From positions 1-19,661 of the forward strand of contig JAPLAJ010000063.1 of assembly GCA_026393335.1 (NCBI GenBank): 19,661 nucleotides of DNA. Reading direction: 5' to 3'. The translations under genes and the position numbers were made by a program. The stretch's first letter is position 1. Every line of letters starts with the position of its first letter. Shown here piece by piece: positions 7,290 to 14,617 of this stretch. The notes beneath the pieces were generated by a model. That model saw only the letters and a list, made by a program, of their open reading frames with translations, was not told the DNA's origin and searched no databases. The stretch comes from Rhodoluna sp. (GTDB lineage: Bacteria > Actinomycetota > Actinomycetes > Actinomycetales > Microbacteriaceae).

Positions 7290-7679
7290 CTAGTTCAGGG
7301 CTATTGCCACGCTTGTGCCCAGTAGCACCAGGGCAACAGGAGCCCAGATCATGCGTTCTTTCTTGCTCGGGGTTATTGTGTTCATGATTAGGGCTAGGGA
7401 GTTGAGTACAACTATTGCCCAGTTGGCTACTTGATTGAGTTCAGGGGGGAGCACTTTAGGGAAAATTCCTACTTGGGCTAGATAATGGCCTGCTATTCCT
7501 AGGTATAGGAAAGAGGTTATTACTGAGCCAATTCTTAGGTTTCTTGGTAAGGCACCTTTGTTTTTGCCACCGAAGGCATATTCACCCCATGGAGCTCCTG
7601 ATATTAGGGCTATTTGGAAGCAGGTTACTAGGACTAGGACCAAGATGTTCAGCCAGGCTGAGAATTCAAAGATTGTCAT
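7290..7679 (-). CDS. Unrecognised four-helix integral membrane protein
   Basis: I cannot name this 129-residue protein. It has four hydrophobic segments (residues about 5-28, 50-70, 83-101 and 108-127). Between the first two is a polar loop with GAPWGEYAFGGKNKGALP followed by an arginine. Similar PWG...GG...G.LP...R loops recur in small uncharacterised membrane proteins of several bacterial phyla, by recollection rather than search. It is the only minus-strand gene, convergent with tuf and divergent from rpsJ. Codon use differs from its neighbours: 7 of about 13 isoleucines are ATA, which tuf does not use at all, suggesting low expression or later arrival. No clear Shine-Dalgarno precedes the ATG. 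The hydrophobic pattern, the loop motif and the convergent terminator support a real gene. Confidence 0.8.
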   Translation of the reverse strand: MTIFEFSAWLNILVLVLVTCFQIALISGAPWGEYAFGGKNKGALPRNLRIGSVITSFLYLGIAGHYLAQVGIFPKVLPPELNQVANWAIVVLNSLALIMNTITPSKKERMIWAPVALVLLGTSVAIALN

Positions 7680-7913
7680 GGGTCTATTGTGTCTGGATTA
7701 GGGGTTGGGGTCTGGGACATAAATGTTCGAATATTAGGGTTTTTTGTTGGCTGGACTTGCATTGACACGGGTAGGTGTGCCAAGATTGAGAAGTTCATGT
7801 GATGTCGTCCTTTCTGGATGATCCACTGCAGGCAATAGTGAACCGCAAAAACGGGTCCGGCCGCAGCTGAGCCAAAAATTTACCGAAGTATGTATTTGAG
7901 TATGTGTGAGCTT

Positions 7914-7950
7914 CTGCTTGCGACACACCCGAGTGCGTGGGTCGGAGCAG
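7914..7950 (+). promoter_or_regulatory. Composite stem-loop upstream of rpsJ
   Basis: CTGCT (7914-7918) pairs with AGCAG (7946-7950), CGAC (7921-7924) with GTCG (7941-7944), and CAC (7926-7928) with GTG (7937-7939), closing on an 8-base loop. These 12 pairs with small internal loops resemble a structured RNA leader. A second short stem (7954-7958 with 7963-7967) with a GTAA loop of the GNRA type follows. Ribosomal protein autoregulation is a reasonable guess, but it requires transcription to start upstream of here. Confidence 0.4.
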
Positions 7951-7968
7951 TGCCCCAGGTAACTGGGT

Positions 7969-7996
7969 TTGACAGATAAATAGTGGTGCATATCAA
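7969..7996 (+). promoter_or_regulatory. Candidate promoter for the S10-spc operon (TTGACA-16 bp-TATCAA)
   Basis: TTGACA (7969-7974) is a perfect -35 hexamer, followed at 16 bases by TATCAA (7991-7996; four of six -10 matches). It would start transcription about 40-45 bases before rpsJ. The hairpins at 7914-7967 would then be untranscribed DNA, so either this promoter or the leader reading is incomplete. Both may be used if there are two start sites. Confidence 0.45.
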
Positions 7997-8012
7997 AAAG
8001 TGCTGCTAGTTA

Positions 8013-8031
8013 TTGGCGTCTTAGACGTCAA
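8013..8031 (+). promoter_or_regulatory. Hairpin immediately upstream of the rpsJ ribosome-binding region
   Basis: TTGGCGTC (8013-8020) pairs with GACGTCAA (8024-8031), eight pairs with one G-U, around a TTA loop. It ends 14 bases before the rpsJ ATG and directly abuts the weak Shine-Dalgarno GAAAGCGAG, so it could affect ribosome access. Function is inferred from position only. Confidence 0.45.
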
Positions 8032-8045
8032 GAAAGCGAGTCCTA

Positions 8046-8354
8046 ATGGCAGATCAGAAGATCCGCATTCGACTGAAGTCGTACGATCACGAGATCATCG
8101 ATTCTTCAGCTCGAAAGATCGTAGAAACCGTTACCCGTGCGGGTGCTCAGGTTGTAGGCCCAGTGCCACTTCCTACTGAGAAGAATGTTATTGCGGTGAT
8201 TCGTTCACCTCACAAGTACAAGGACAGCCGCGAGCACTTCGAGATGCGCACCCACAAGCGCTTGATCGATATCATCAACCCAACTCCTAAGGCAGTTGAC
8301 TCATTGATGCGCCTCGACCTTCCAGCCGATGTCAACATCGAGATCAAGCTCTAA
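8046..8354 (+). CDS. rpsJ: 30S ribosomal protein S10
   Basis: S10 is a 30S head protein, also known as the NusE partner of NusB in transcription antitermination. At 102 residues it is of standard length. It starts MADQKIRIRLKSYDHEIID and has the conserved loop VGPVPLPTEKNVIAVIRSPHKYKDSREHFEMRTHKR (given here only as family landmark). It is the first gene of the merged S10-spc operon. The Shine-Dalgarno is weak and a hairpin lies just before it. rplC follows after 10 bases. Confidence 0.98.
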   Translation: MADQKIRIRLKSYDHEIIDSSARKIVETVTRAGAQVVGPVPLPTEKNVIAVIRSPHKYKDSREHFEMRTHKRLIDIINPTPKAVDSLMRLDLPADVNIEIKL

Positions 8355-8364
8355 GGAAAAGAAG

Positions 8365-9018
8365 ATGACTACTACACGTATTGTGAAGGGACTACTGGGC
8401 AAGAAGCTCGGTATGACCCAGGCATGGGACGCCAACAACAAGATGGTCCCTATCACCGTTATTGAAGCTGGTTCAAACGTAATCACACAGATCAAGAACC
8501 TTGACACTGATGGTTACACCGCAATCCAGATTGCTTACGGAGCAATTGATCCTCGTAAGGTAAACAAGCCTGACGCAGGTCAGTTTGTTAAAGCAGGAGC
8601 AACTCCTCGTCGTCACCTTGCTGAAATCAGAACACTAGATGCTGACACTTATGAAGTTGGTCAGGAACTTGGTGTTGACCTTTTCGAAGTTGGCATGTTC
8701 ATTGACGTTGTTGGAACTAGCAAGGGTAAAGGTTTCGCAGGTCACATGAAGCGTCACGGTTTCCACGGTGTTGGTGCATCTCACGGTTCACACCGTAACC
8801 ACCGTAAGCCTGGTTCTATCGGTGCTGGTACTTCTCCTGGTCGCGTTTTCAAGGGAACCAAGATGGCCGGTCGTATGGGTACTGACAAGGTAACTACCTT
8901 GAACCTAACCATTCACGGTATCGATGCTGAAAAGGGTCTACTACTTGTCAAGGGTGCAGTTCCTGGATCTAAGGGTTCACTTGTATTCGTTCGTAACGCA
9001 GTGAAGAAGGGTGCTTAA
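8365..9018 (+). CDS. rplC: 50S ribosomal protein L3
   Basis: L3 binds the 3' end of 23S rRNA early in assembly and reaches toward the peptidyl transferase centre. I start it at the ATG at 8365 (MTTTRIVKGLLGKKLGMTQ), 217 residues, because AAGGA lies 7 bases upstream. An in-frame ATG at 8329 would begin inside rpsJ. The core carries GTSKGKGFAG, the histidine-rich HGSHRNHRKPGSIGAG loop and GRVFKGTKMAGRMG. At the position of the E. coli methylated glutamine this loop has no glutamine, as I recall for other actinobacteria. Confidence 0.97.
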   Translation: MTTTRIVKGLLGKKLGMTQAWDANNKMVPITVIEAGSNVITQIKNLDTDGYTAIQIAYGAIDPRKVNKPDAGQFVKAGATPRRHLAEIRTLDADTYEVGQELGVDLFEVGMFIDVVGTSKGKGFAGHMKRHGFHGVGASHGSHRNHRKPGSIGAGTSPGRVFKGTKMAGRMGTDKVTTLNLTIHGIDAEKGLLLVKGAVPGSKGSLVFVRNAVKKGA

Positions 9019-9023
9019 TTCTC

Positions 9024-9659
9024 ATGGCTAACGTAGATGTATTAGATGTACAGGGTAAGAAGTCAGGTTCGGTTGAACTAGATGCTTCGCTATTCGATGT
9101 AAACATCAGCATTCCTCTAGTTCACCAGGTTGTTGTAGCTCAGATGGCTGCTGCTCGTCAGGGCACCCAGTCAACCAAGCGTCACGGTGAAGTTTCAGGT
9201 ACTGGTAAGAAGCCTTTCGCACAGAAGGGTACAGGTCGTGCTCGTCAGGGTTCCCTTCGTGCTCCTCAGATGCGTGGTGGTTACATCACTCACGGTCCTA
9301 AGCCTCGTGACTATGACCAGAGAACACCTAAGAAGATGAAGGCTGCTGCAGTTCGTCAGGCACTAACTGACAGAGCTCGTAACAACCGTCTTCACGTTGT
9401 TGAATCCCTAGGTCTAAGCGATAAGCCTTCAACTAAGGCAGCTCAGGCTTTCCTTGCTATGTTCACCAAGCAGAAGAACGTGCTAGTTGTTCTTGATCGC
9501 ACTGATGAGGTTAGCTACCTAAGCTTGCGCAACCTAAAGAACGTTCACGTTCTTCCAGTTGACCAGCTAAACGCGTACGACATCTTGAACTCTGATGACC
9601 TAGTTTTCACAAAGTCAGCTATTGAAGAGTTCACCGCTAACTCAAAGAAGGAGGCGTAA
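9024..9659 (+). CDS. rplD: 50S ribosomal protein L4
   Basis: L4 binds 23S rRNA domain I and sends a long loop into the exit tunnel, forming its constriction with L22. The protein is 211 residues, typical length. The tunnel loop is recognisable: TKRHGEVSGTGKKPFAQKGTG followed by RARQGSLRAPQMRGG. In gamma-proteobacteria L4 represses the S10 operon; whether it does so here cannot be seen. It starts 5 bases after the rplC stop with only a weak Shine-Dalgarno, so translation is probably coupled. Confidence 0.98.
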   Translation: MANVDVLDVQGKKSGSVELDASLFDVNISIPLVHQVVVAQMAAARQGTQSTKRHGEVSGTGKKPFAQKGTGRARQGSLRAPQMRGGYITHGPKPRDYDQRTPKKMKAAAVRQALTDRARNNRLHVVESLGLSDKPSTKAAQAFLAMFTKQKNVLVVLDRTDEVSYLSLRNLKNVHVLPVDQLNAYDILNSDDLVFTKSAIEEFTANSKKEA

Positions 9660-9661
9660 AA

Positions 9662-9961
9662 ATGACTGCAGTAAACAAGAACCCTAGAGATGTCATTATT
9701 CGTCCAATCGTTTCCGAGAAGTCATACAACCTCATTGATATGGGTAAGTACACCTTCGAAGTGGATCCACGTTCAAACAAGACTGAGATCAAGCAGGCTG
9801 TTGAAGTTATCTTCAACGTCAAGGTTGCATCAGTAAACACTTTGAACCGCATTGGTAAGACCCGTAAGACAAAGTTTGGATTGGGTAAGCGCAAGGACAC
9901 CAAGCGCGCAATCATCACTTTGAAGAGCGGCACCATCGACTTGTTTAGCAACATCGGTTAA
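9662..9961 (+). CDS. rplW: 50S ribosomal protein L23
   Basis: L23 lies at the tunnel exit and docks trigger factor and the signal recognition particle. The 99-residue product has RDVIIRPIVSEKSYNLIDMGKYTF at its start and the NVKVASVNTLNRIGKTRKTK loop, both diagnostic. AAGGAGG near the end of rplD serves as its ribosome-binding site, and only 2 bases separate the two genes. Confidence 0.97.
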   Translation: MTAVNKNPRDVIIRPIVSEKSYNLIDMGKYTFEVDPRSNKTEIKQAVEVIFNVKVASVNTLNRIGKTRKTKFGLGKRKDTKRAIITLKSGTIDLFSNIG

Positions 9962-9974
9962 GGGCGAGAGATAA

Positions 9975-10808
9975 ATGGGAATTCGTAAATATAAGCCAAC
10001 GACTCCAGGTCGTCGTGGTTCTTCTGTTTCAGATTTTTCTGAAGTAACCAGATCAACACCTGAGAAGTCATTACTTCGTCCACTTCCAAAAACTGGTGGT
10101 CGTAACGCATCAGGTCGTATTACTACTCGTCACATCGGTGGTGGTCACAAGCGTATGTATCGTGTGATCGACTTCCGTCGTCACGACAAGGATGGCGTGC
10201 CAGCTACTGTTGCACACATCGAGTATGACCCGAACCGTACTGCACGTATTGCACTACTTCACTATGCAGATGGCGAGAAGCGATACATCATCGCTCCTAA
10301 CAAGCTAAAGCAGGGTGACCGTATTGAGCAGGGTCCATCAGCCGACATCAAGCCAGGTAACGCTCTTCCTTTGAAGAACATCCCGGTTGGTACCGTTATC
10401 CACGCCATTGAGCTAAAGCCAGGTGGTGGAGCCAAGATGGGTCGATCAGCTGGAGCTGCAGTTCGTCTTGTTGCTAAAGATGGCGGAATGGCTCAGCTAC
10501 GTTTGCCTTCAGGTGAAATCCGTAACGTCGATGCTCGTTGCCGGGCAACCATCGGTGAAGTCGGTAACGCTGAGCAATCAAACATCAACTGGGGTAAAGC
10601 AGGACGTATGAGATGGAAGGGTGTTCGCCCAACTGTCCGTGGTGTTGCCATGAACCCAGTAGACCACCCACACGGTGGTGGTGAAGGTAAGACTTCTGGT
10701 GGACGTCACCCAGTGAGCCCTTGGGGTCAAGCTGAAGGTCGTACCCGTAAGAAGAAGTTGCCTAGCGACAAGATGATTGTCCGCCGTCGTCCACGTGGAA
10801 GCCACTAG
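9975..10808 (+). CDS. rplB: 50S ribosomal protein L2
   Basis: L2 is needed for subunit association and peptidyl transferase integrity. At 277 residues it matches the family. It starts MGIRKYKPTTPGRRGS, carries the RNA-binding GRITTRHIGGGHKRMYR segment, and contains VAMNPVDHPHGGGEGKTSGG with the conserved histidine cluster near the peptidyl transferase centre. It ends in the basic KKLPSDKMIVRRRPRG tail. Spacing to rplW is 13 bases and to rpsS 15 bases. Confidence 0.98.
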   Translation: MGIRKYKPTTPGRRGSSVSDFSEVTRSTPEKSLLRPLPKTGGRNASGRITTRHIGGGHKRMYRVIDFRRHDKDGVPATVAHIEYDPNRTARIALLHYADGEKRYIIAPNKLKQGDRIEQGPSADIKPGNALPLKNIPVGTVIHAIELKPGGGAKMGRSAGAAVRLVAKDGGMAQLRLPSGEIRNVDARCRATIGEVGNAEQSNINWGKAGRMRWKGVRPTVRGVAMNPVDHPHGGGEGKTSGGRHPVSPWGQAEGRTRKKKLPSDKMIVRRRPRGSH

Positions 10809-10823
10809 TAGGAGCCTAAGAAT

Positions 10824-11105
10824 ATGCCAAGAAGTCTAAAAAAAGGTCCTTTCGTTGATGACCACCTTTTCAAGAAGGTAGCCAAGCAGAACGAGGCCAA
10901 CAGCAAGAACGTGATCAAGACCTGGTCACGTCGCTCGATGATTGTTCCAGCCATGCTGGGTCACACCATCGCGGTTCACGATGGCCGTAAGCACATCCCA
11001 GTTTTCATCAGCGAGACCATGGTTGGTCACAAGCTTGGTGAATTCGCACCTACCCGCACCTTCCGTGGTCACGTGAAGGACGACAAGAAGGGTCGCAGGA
11101 AGTAA
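10824..11105 (+). CDS. rpsS: 30S ribosomal protein S19
   Basis: S19 is a 30S head protein that pairs with S13 and contacts the A-site finger bridge. The 93-residue product begins MPRSLKKGPFVDDHLFKKV and contains WSRRSMIVPAMLGHTIAVHDGRKH and GHKLGEFAPTRTFRGH, all family hallmarks. AGGAG at 10810-10814 lies 9 bases before the ATG. rplV follows after 2 bases. Confidence 0.98.
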   Translation: MPRSLKKGPFVDDHLFKKVAKQNEANSKNVIKTWSRRSMIVPAMLGHTIAVHDGRKHIPVFISETMVGHKLGEFAPTRTFRGHVKDDKKGRRK

Positions 11106-11107
11106 TC

Positions 11108-11500
11108 ATGGAAGCTACCGCTAAATTACGCAGTGTGCGTATCACCCCACAGAAGGCTCGTCGTGTTGTCGACTTGATCCGTGGCAAGAGCGCTGAAGAA
11201 GCACTTGCTCTGATGAAGTTTGCTCCTCAGGCAGCAGCGCTTCCGGTGAACAAGTTGATCGCTTCAGCTGTTGCTAACGCAAGGGTAAAAGCTGATGCAG
11301 CTAACGTTCGTTTTGATGAGGGCGACCTAATCATTTCAGCAGCTTATGTTGACGAAGGTGCGACCATGAAGAGATTCATGCCTCGTGCTCAGGGACGTTC
11401 TGCTCAGATCTTGAAGCGTACAAGCCACATCACAGTTGTCGTTTCAACTCCAGACGAAATCATCGCCAAGGCGAGTGCACAGAAGGCGAGGACCAAGTAA
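11108..11500 (+). CDS. rplV: 50S ribosomal protein L22
   Basis: L22 binds all domains of 23S rRNA. Its beta hairpin lines the exit tunnel opposite L4, where macrolide-resistance changes occur. The 130-residue protein shows the start EATAKLRSVRITPQKARRVVDLIRGK and the tunnel hairpin GATMKRFMPRAQGRSAQILKR, with no deletion in the loop. The TAATG junction overlaps the rpsC start by one base. Confidence 0.98.
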   Translation: MEATAKLRSVRITPQKARRVVDLIRGKSAEEALALMKFAPQAAALPVNKLIASAVANARVKADAANVRFDEGDLIISAAYVDEGATMKRFMPRAQGRSAQILKRTSHITVVVSTPDEIIAKASAQKARTK

Positions 11501-12231
11501 TGGGTCAGAAGGTAAATCCTTACGGTTTCCGACTAGGTATCACTACAGACCACCGTTCACGTTGGTTCGCTGATTCAACCAAGGTTGGCCAGCGCTACAA
11601 GGACTATGTTGCTGAAGATATCCGTATCCGTATTCTTCTAACTGAGCGCCTAGACCGTGCAGGTGTTTCACACATCGAGATCGAGCGTACTCGTGACCGT
11701 GTTCGTGTTGACATTCACACTGCTCGTCCAGGTCTTGTTATCGGTCGTCGTGGTCAGGAAGCTGAAGCTATCCGCACGGATCTAGAAAAACTTACCAAGA
11801 AGCAGATCCAGCTAAACATCCTTGAGGTTAAAAACCCTGAGATGGATGCACAGTTGGTAGCCCAGGGTATCGCCGAACAGCTAGCAGCTCGTGTTGCTTT
11901 CCGTCGTGCAATGCGTAAGGGTATGCAGGGTGCTGAGCGTCAGGGTGCTAAGGGTATCCGTGTTCAGTGTTCAGGTCGTCTAGGTGGAGCAGAAATGAGC
12001 CGCTCAGAGTTCTACCGTCAAGGTCGAGTTCCTCTACACACACTTCGTGCCAACATCGATTACGGCTTCTATGAAGCTAAGACCACTTTCGGTCGTATCG
12101 GTGTGAAGGTATGGATCTACAAGGGTGATATCACCAACAAGGAGCTAGCAATCGAGCAGGCAAATGCAAAGCCTGTTCGTAGCGAGCGCGAGGGCCGTGG
12201 CCGTCGTCCAGCAGAAAGCGCAAAGGCATAA
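11500..12231 (+). CDS. rpsC: 30S ribosomal protein S3
   Basis: S3 forms part of the mRNA entry channel and its helicase activity. The 243-residue product starts MGQKVNPYGFRLGI. It has a KH domain with the GRRG loop (PGLVIGRRGQEAEAIRTDL, about residues 76-95), and the C-terminal domain with GRLGGAEMSRSEFYRQGRVPLHTLRA. A basic, low-complexity tail follows. It is translationally coupled to rplV by a one-base overlap; rplP follows after 2 bases. Confidence 0.98.
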   Translation: MGQKVNPYGFRLGITTDHRSRWFADSTKVGQRYKDYVAEDIRIRILLTERLDRAGVSHIEIERTRDRVRVDIHTARPGLVIGRRGQEAEAIRTDLEKLTKKQIQLNILEVKNPEMDAQLVAQGIAEQLAARVAFRRAMRKGMQGAERQGAKGIRVQCSGRLGGAEMSRSEFYRQGRVPLHTLRANIDYGFYEAKTTFGRIGVKVWIYKGDITNKELAIEQANAKPVRSEREGRGRRPAESAKA

Positions 12232-12233
12232 TC

Positions 12234-12653
12234 ATGTTGATTCCTCGTAAAGTTAAGCACCGTAAGCAACACCACCCTAAGCGTGGTGGAGCTGCCTCTG
12301 GTGGTACAAAGGTTTCATTCGGCGAGTGGGGTATCCAGGCTATTACTCCTGCATACGTAACTAACCGTCAGATTGAATCTGCTCGTATTGCTATGACCCG
12401 CCACATCAAGCGTGGTGGAAAAGTTTGGATCAACATATTCCCAGACCGTCCACTAACTAAGAAGCCTGCGGAAACTCGTATGGGTTCTGGTAAGGGTTCA
12501 CCTGAGTGGTGGATTGCAAACGTGAAGCCAGGGCGAGTGATGTTTGAACTAGCTGGTGTTAGCGAAGAAGTAGCTCGTGAGGCACTAACTCGTGCAATTC
12601 ACAAGCTTCCTCTAAAGGCTCGCATCATCAAGCGTGAAGAAGGTGACGCATAA
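12234..12653 (+). CDS. rplP: 50S ribosomal protein L16
   Basis: L16 organises the A-site tRNA region of the 50S subunit. The 139-residue protein begins MLIPRKVKHRKQHHPKRGG and contains FGEWGIQAITPAYVTNRQIE and PAETRMGSGKGSPEWW. The latter includes the arginine that is hydroxylated in E. coli. Length is standard. It overlaps rpmC by one base (TAATG). Confidence 0.98.
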   Translation: MLIPRKVKHRKQHHPKRGGAASGGTKVSFGEWGIQAITPAYVTNRQIESARIAMTRHIKRGGKVWINIFPDRPLTKKPAETRMGSGKGSPEWWIANVKPGRVMFELAGVSEEVAREALTRAIHKLPLKARIIKREEGDA

Positions 12654-12958
12654 TGACTATCGGTTCAAAGAATCTAACTACTACTGATCTAGACATCATC
12701 GAAGATGCAGTTTTGGTCGAAGAACTAAAGAAGGCTAAGGAAGAACTTTTCAACCTACGTTTTCAGTCAGCTACCGGACAGCTAGAAAGCCACGGCCGCA
12801 TCAAGGCAGTAAAGCGCGACATCGCTCGTATCTTCACTGTTATGCGTGAGCGTGAACTAGGTATCCGTGCTGTTGTGGCTGCACCTGTAGCTACTGAGAA
12901 GCCAGCTAAGGCTGCAAAGGCAAAGTCGGCTACACCGGCAGAAACTGAGGAGGCATAA
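12653..12958 (+). CDS. rpmC: 50S ribosomal protein L29 with extended ends
   Basis: L29 sits beside L23 at the tunnel exit. The helical-hairpin core (LVEELKKAKEELFNLRFQSATGQLES through ARIFTVMRERELGIR) is clear at residues about 20-71. The protein is 101 residues, against about 65-80 in most bacteria. The excess is an N-terminal stretch of about 15 residues and an alanine-, lysine- and glutamate-rich C-terminal tail of about 28 residues ending ETEEA. The start is supported by a one-base overlap with rplP and codon continuity. The tail is probably disordered. Confidence 0.95.
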   Translation: MTIGSKNLTTTDLDIIEDAVLVEELKKAKEELFNLRFQSATGQLESHGRIKAVKRDIARIFTVMRERELGIRAVVAAPVATEKPAKAAKAKSATPAETEEA

Positions 12959-12960
12959 CC

Positions 12961-13236
12961 ATGGCTGAAGTTACAGAAACTCTAGATCGCGGTGACCGTA
13001 AGTCTCGTCGTGGCTATGTAGTCAGCGACAAGATGAACAAGACCATCGTTGTTGAGGTTGAAGACCGTGTAAAGCACCCGCTTTACGGCAAGGTTATCCG
13101 CCGCACCACCAAGATCAAGGCTCACGATGAAGGCAACACTGCTGGAATCGGTGACCTAGTAGTCATTCACGAGACTCGACCACTGTCGGCAACCAAGCGT
13201 TGGCGTCTAGTCGAGATCGTCGAGAAGGCCAAGTAA
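12961..13236 (+). CDS. rpsQ: 30S ribosomal protein S17
   Basis: S17 is a primary 16S rRNA-binding protein of the 30S body. At 91 residues it has the OB-fold landmarks GYVVSDKMNKTIVVEVEDRVKHPLYGK and the conserved GDLVVIHETRPLSATKRWRLVEIV. GAGGAG before the rpmC stop serves as ribosome-binding site; the gap is 2 bases. No anomalies. Confidence 0.98.
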   Translation: MAEVTETLDRGDRKSRRGYVVSDKMNKTIVVEVEDRVKHPLYGKVIRRTTKIKAHDEGNTAGIGDLVVIHETRPLSATKRWRLVEIVEKAK

Positions 13237-13249
13237 TAGGAGATATGGA

Positions 13250-13618
13250 ATGTTACAACAAGAATCGAGAATGAAGGTTGCCGATAACACCGGTGCCAAA
13301 GAGCTTCTTGCTATCCGTATCCTCGGTGGCTCGGGTCGTCGTTACGCAAGTATCGGTGATGTCGTCGTTGCAACTGTTAAGGACGCAATTCCTGGTGGCA
13401 GCGTAAAGAAGGGTGATGTCGTAAAGGCAGTTATCGTTCGCACAACTAAGGAAGTCCGTCGTCCAGACGGCTCATACATCAAGTTTGACGAGAACGCAGC
13501 TGTGATCATCAAGAAGGACGGCGAACCTCAGGGTACACGTATCTTTGGTCCAGTTGGTCGTGAGCTTCGTGACAAGAAGTTCATGAAGATTATTTCGTTA
13601 GCACCGGAGGTTATCTAA
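13250..13618 (+). CDS. rplN: 50S ribosomal protein L14
   Basis: L14 contacts the 30S subunit and is the docking site of the silencing factor RsfS. The 122-residue product (MLQQESRMKVADNTGAKELLAIRILGG) is of exact family length, with VKAVIVRTTKEVRRPDGSYIKFDENAAV and IFGPVGRELR conserved. AGGAG 10 bases upstream supports the ATG at 13250. It heads the classical spc part of the operon, with no promoter or terminator visible before it. Confidence 0.98.
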   Translation: MLQQESRMKVADNTGAKELLAIRILGGSGRRYASIGDVVVATVKDAIPGGSVKKGDVVKAVIVRTTKEVRRPDGSYIKFDENAAVIIKKDGEPQGTRIFGPVGRELRDKKFMKIISLAPEVI

Positions 13619-13620
13619 TC

Positions 13621-13980
13621 ATGCCAGCAATCAAAAAGGGTGACACAGTAATTCTTATTACTGGTAAGACTCAGGCTCGTGGTGGTGACCGCGGCAAGAC
13701 TGGAACTGTTTTGTCAATTGACAAAGAGAAGAACCGCGTCATTGTCGATGGCCTAAACCTAGTCAAGAAGCACGTTCGTAAGACAGAGAACGCTAAGGGT
13801 GTATCAGATGGTGGCATCGTAACTGAGCCAGCTCCGATTCACATCTCTAACGTTGCACTTGTTGACCCAAGCACCAAGAAGGCAACTCGTCTTGGCACAA
13901 AGGTTGAGACAGTGACTGTCAATGGCAAGAGCAAGATCGTAAGAACTCGCATTGCTAAGAGTTCAGGTAAGGAAATCTAA
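13621..13980 (+). CDS. rplX: 50S ribosomal protein L24
   Basis: L24 starts 50S assembly by binding the 5' end of 23S rRNA. The 119-residue product carries the KOW motif (KKGDTVILITGKTQARGGDRGKTGTVL near the start) and the conserved VDGLNLVKKHVRKT. The length is slightly above the roughly 105 of E. coli, with a C-terminal extension common in actinobacteria. It overlaps rplE by one base (TAATG). Confidence 0.97.
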   Translation: MPAIKKGDTVILITGKTQARGGDRGKTGTVLSIDKEKNRVIVDGLNLVKKHVRKTENAKGVSDGGIVTEPAPIHISNVALVDPSTKKATRLGTKVETVTVNGKSKIVRTRIAKSSGKEI

Positions 13981-14549
13981 TGACTGACGTAAAAATTCAG
14001 CCACGCCTAAAGGCTCGCTATAAGAGCGAAATCAAGGATGAACTTCAGACCATGTTTGGTTTCAAGAATGTTCACCAGGTTCCAGGCCTAACCAAGATCG
14101 TTGTGAACATGGGTGTTGGTGAAGCATCTAAGGACGGCAAGCTCATTGAGTTCGCAGTTAAAGATCTAACCGCTATCACTGGTCAAAAGCCTCAGGTTAA
14201 CTTGGCTCGCAAGTCAATTGCGCAGTTCAAGCTTCGTGAAGGTCAGCCAATTGGTGCACACGTAACTTTGCGTGGCGACAGAATGTGGGAATTCCTAGAC
14301 AGACTTCTTTCACTTTCTCTTCCACGTATTCGTGACTTCCGTGGTCTATCAGACAAGCAGTTCGATGGTAAGGGTAACTACACCTTCGGTTTGAATGAGC
14401 AGACCATGTTCCACGAAATCAGCCAGGACAATGTTGACCGCCCTCGTGGTATGGACATCACCTTGGTTACCACAGCTTCAAATGATGCAGAAGGACGTGC
14501 GTTGCTAACAGCTCTAGGCTTCCCGTTCAAGACAGCAGAGAACCACTAA
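13980..14549 (+). CDS. rplE: 50S ribosomal protein L5
   Basis: L5 binds 5S rRNA and forms a bridge to S13 in the 30S head. The 189-residue protein has PRLKARYKSEIKDELQTMFGFKN at the start, KIVVNMGVGEASKD, QKPQVNLARKSIAQFKLREGQPIGAHVTLRG and a GMDITLVTTA end, matching the family. The next gene would normally be rpsN (type Z S14) in this phylum, but a 68-base spacer without a gene leads straight to rpsH. Confidence 0.98.
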   Translation: MTDVKIQPRLKARYKSEIKDELQTMFGFKNVHQVPGLTKIVVNMGVGEASKDGKLIEFAVKDLTAITGQKPQVNLARKSIAQFKLREGQPIGAHVTLRGDRMWEFLDRLLSLSLPRIRDFRGLSDKQFDGKGNYTFGLNEQTMFHEISQDNVDRPRGMDITLVTTASNDAEGRALLTALGFPFKTAENH

Positions 14550-14617
14550 CTACTAATTGGATAGGTCTGATTACTCGTAAAGTTTTCAGAAACCGACAAA
14601 GAAGGAAATAAAACAAT

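Larger units (their letters stand above)
7680..8045. other. Gene-free 366-base region between the membrane gene and rpsJ
   Basis: No convincing coding frame is present on either strand. The region holds the unassigned 5' flank of the divergent membrane gene and a set of hairpins and a candidate promoter near rpsJ (listed separately). The stretch 7680-7910 shows an isolated TTGACA (7762-7767) without a good -10 partner and nothing else I can name. Confidence 0.7.

Noticed and set aside
7762..7767. A perfect TTGACA in the upper leader of rpsJ
   Set aside because: No -10-like hexamer lies 16-18 bases downstream, so it is not called as a promoter.
7734..7991. An 85-residue minus-strand frame in the rpsJ leader
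   Set aside because: Composition is not protein-like, no ribosome-binding site is evident, and the region shows RNA-type hairpins instead.
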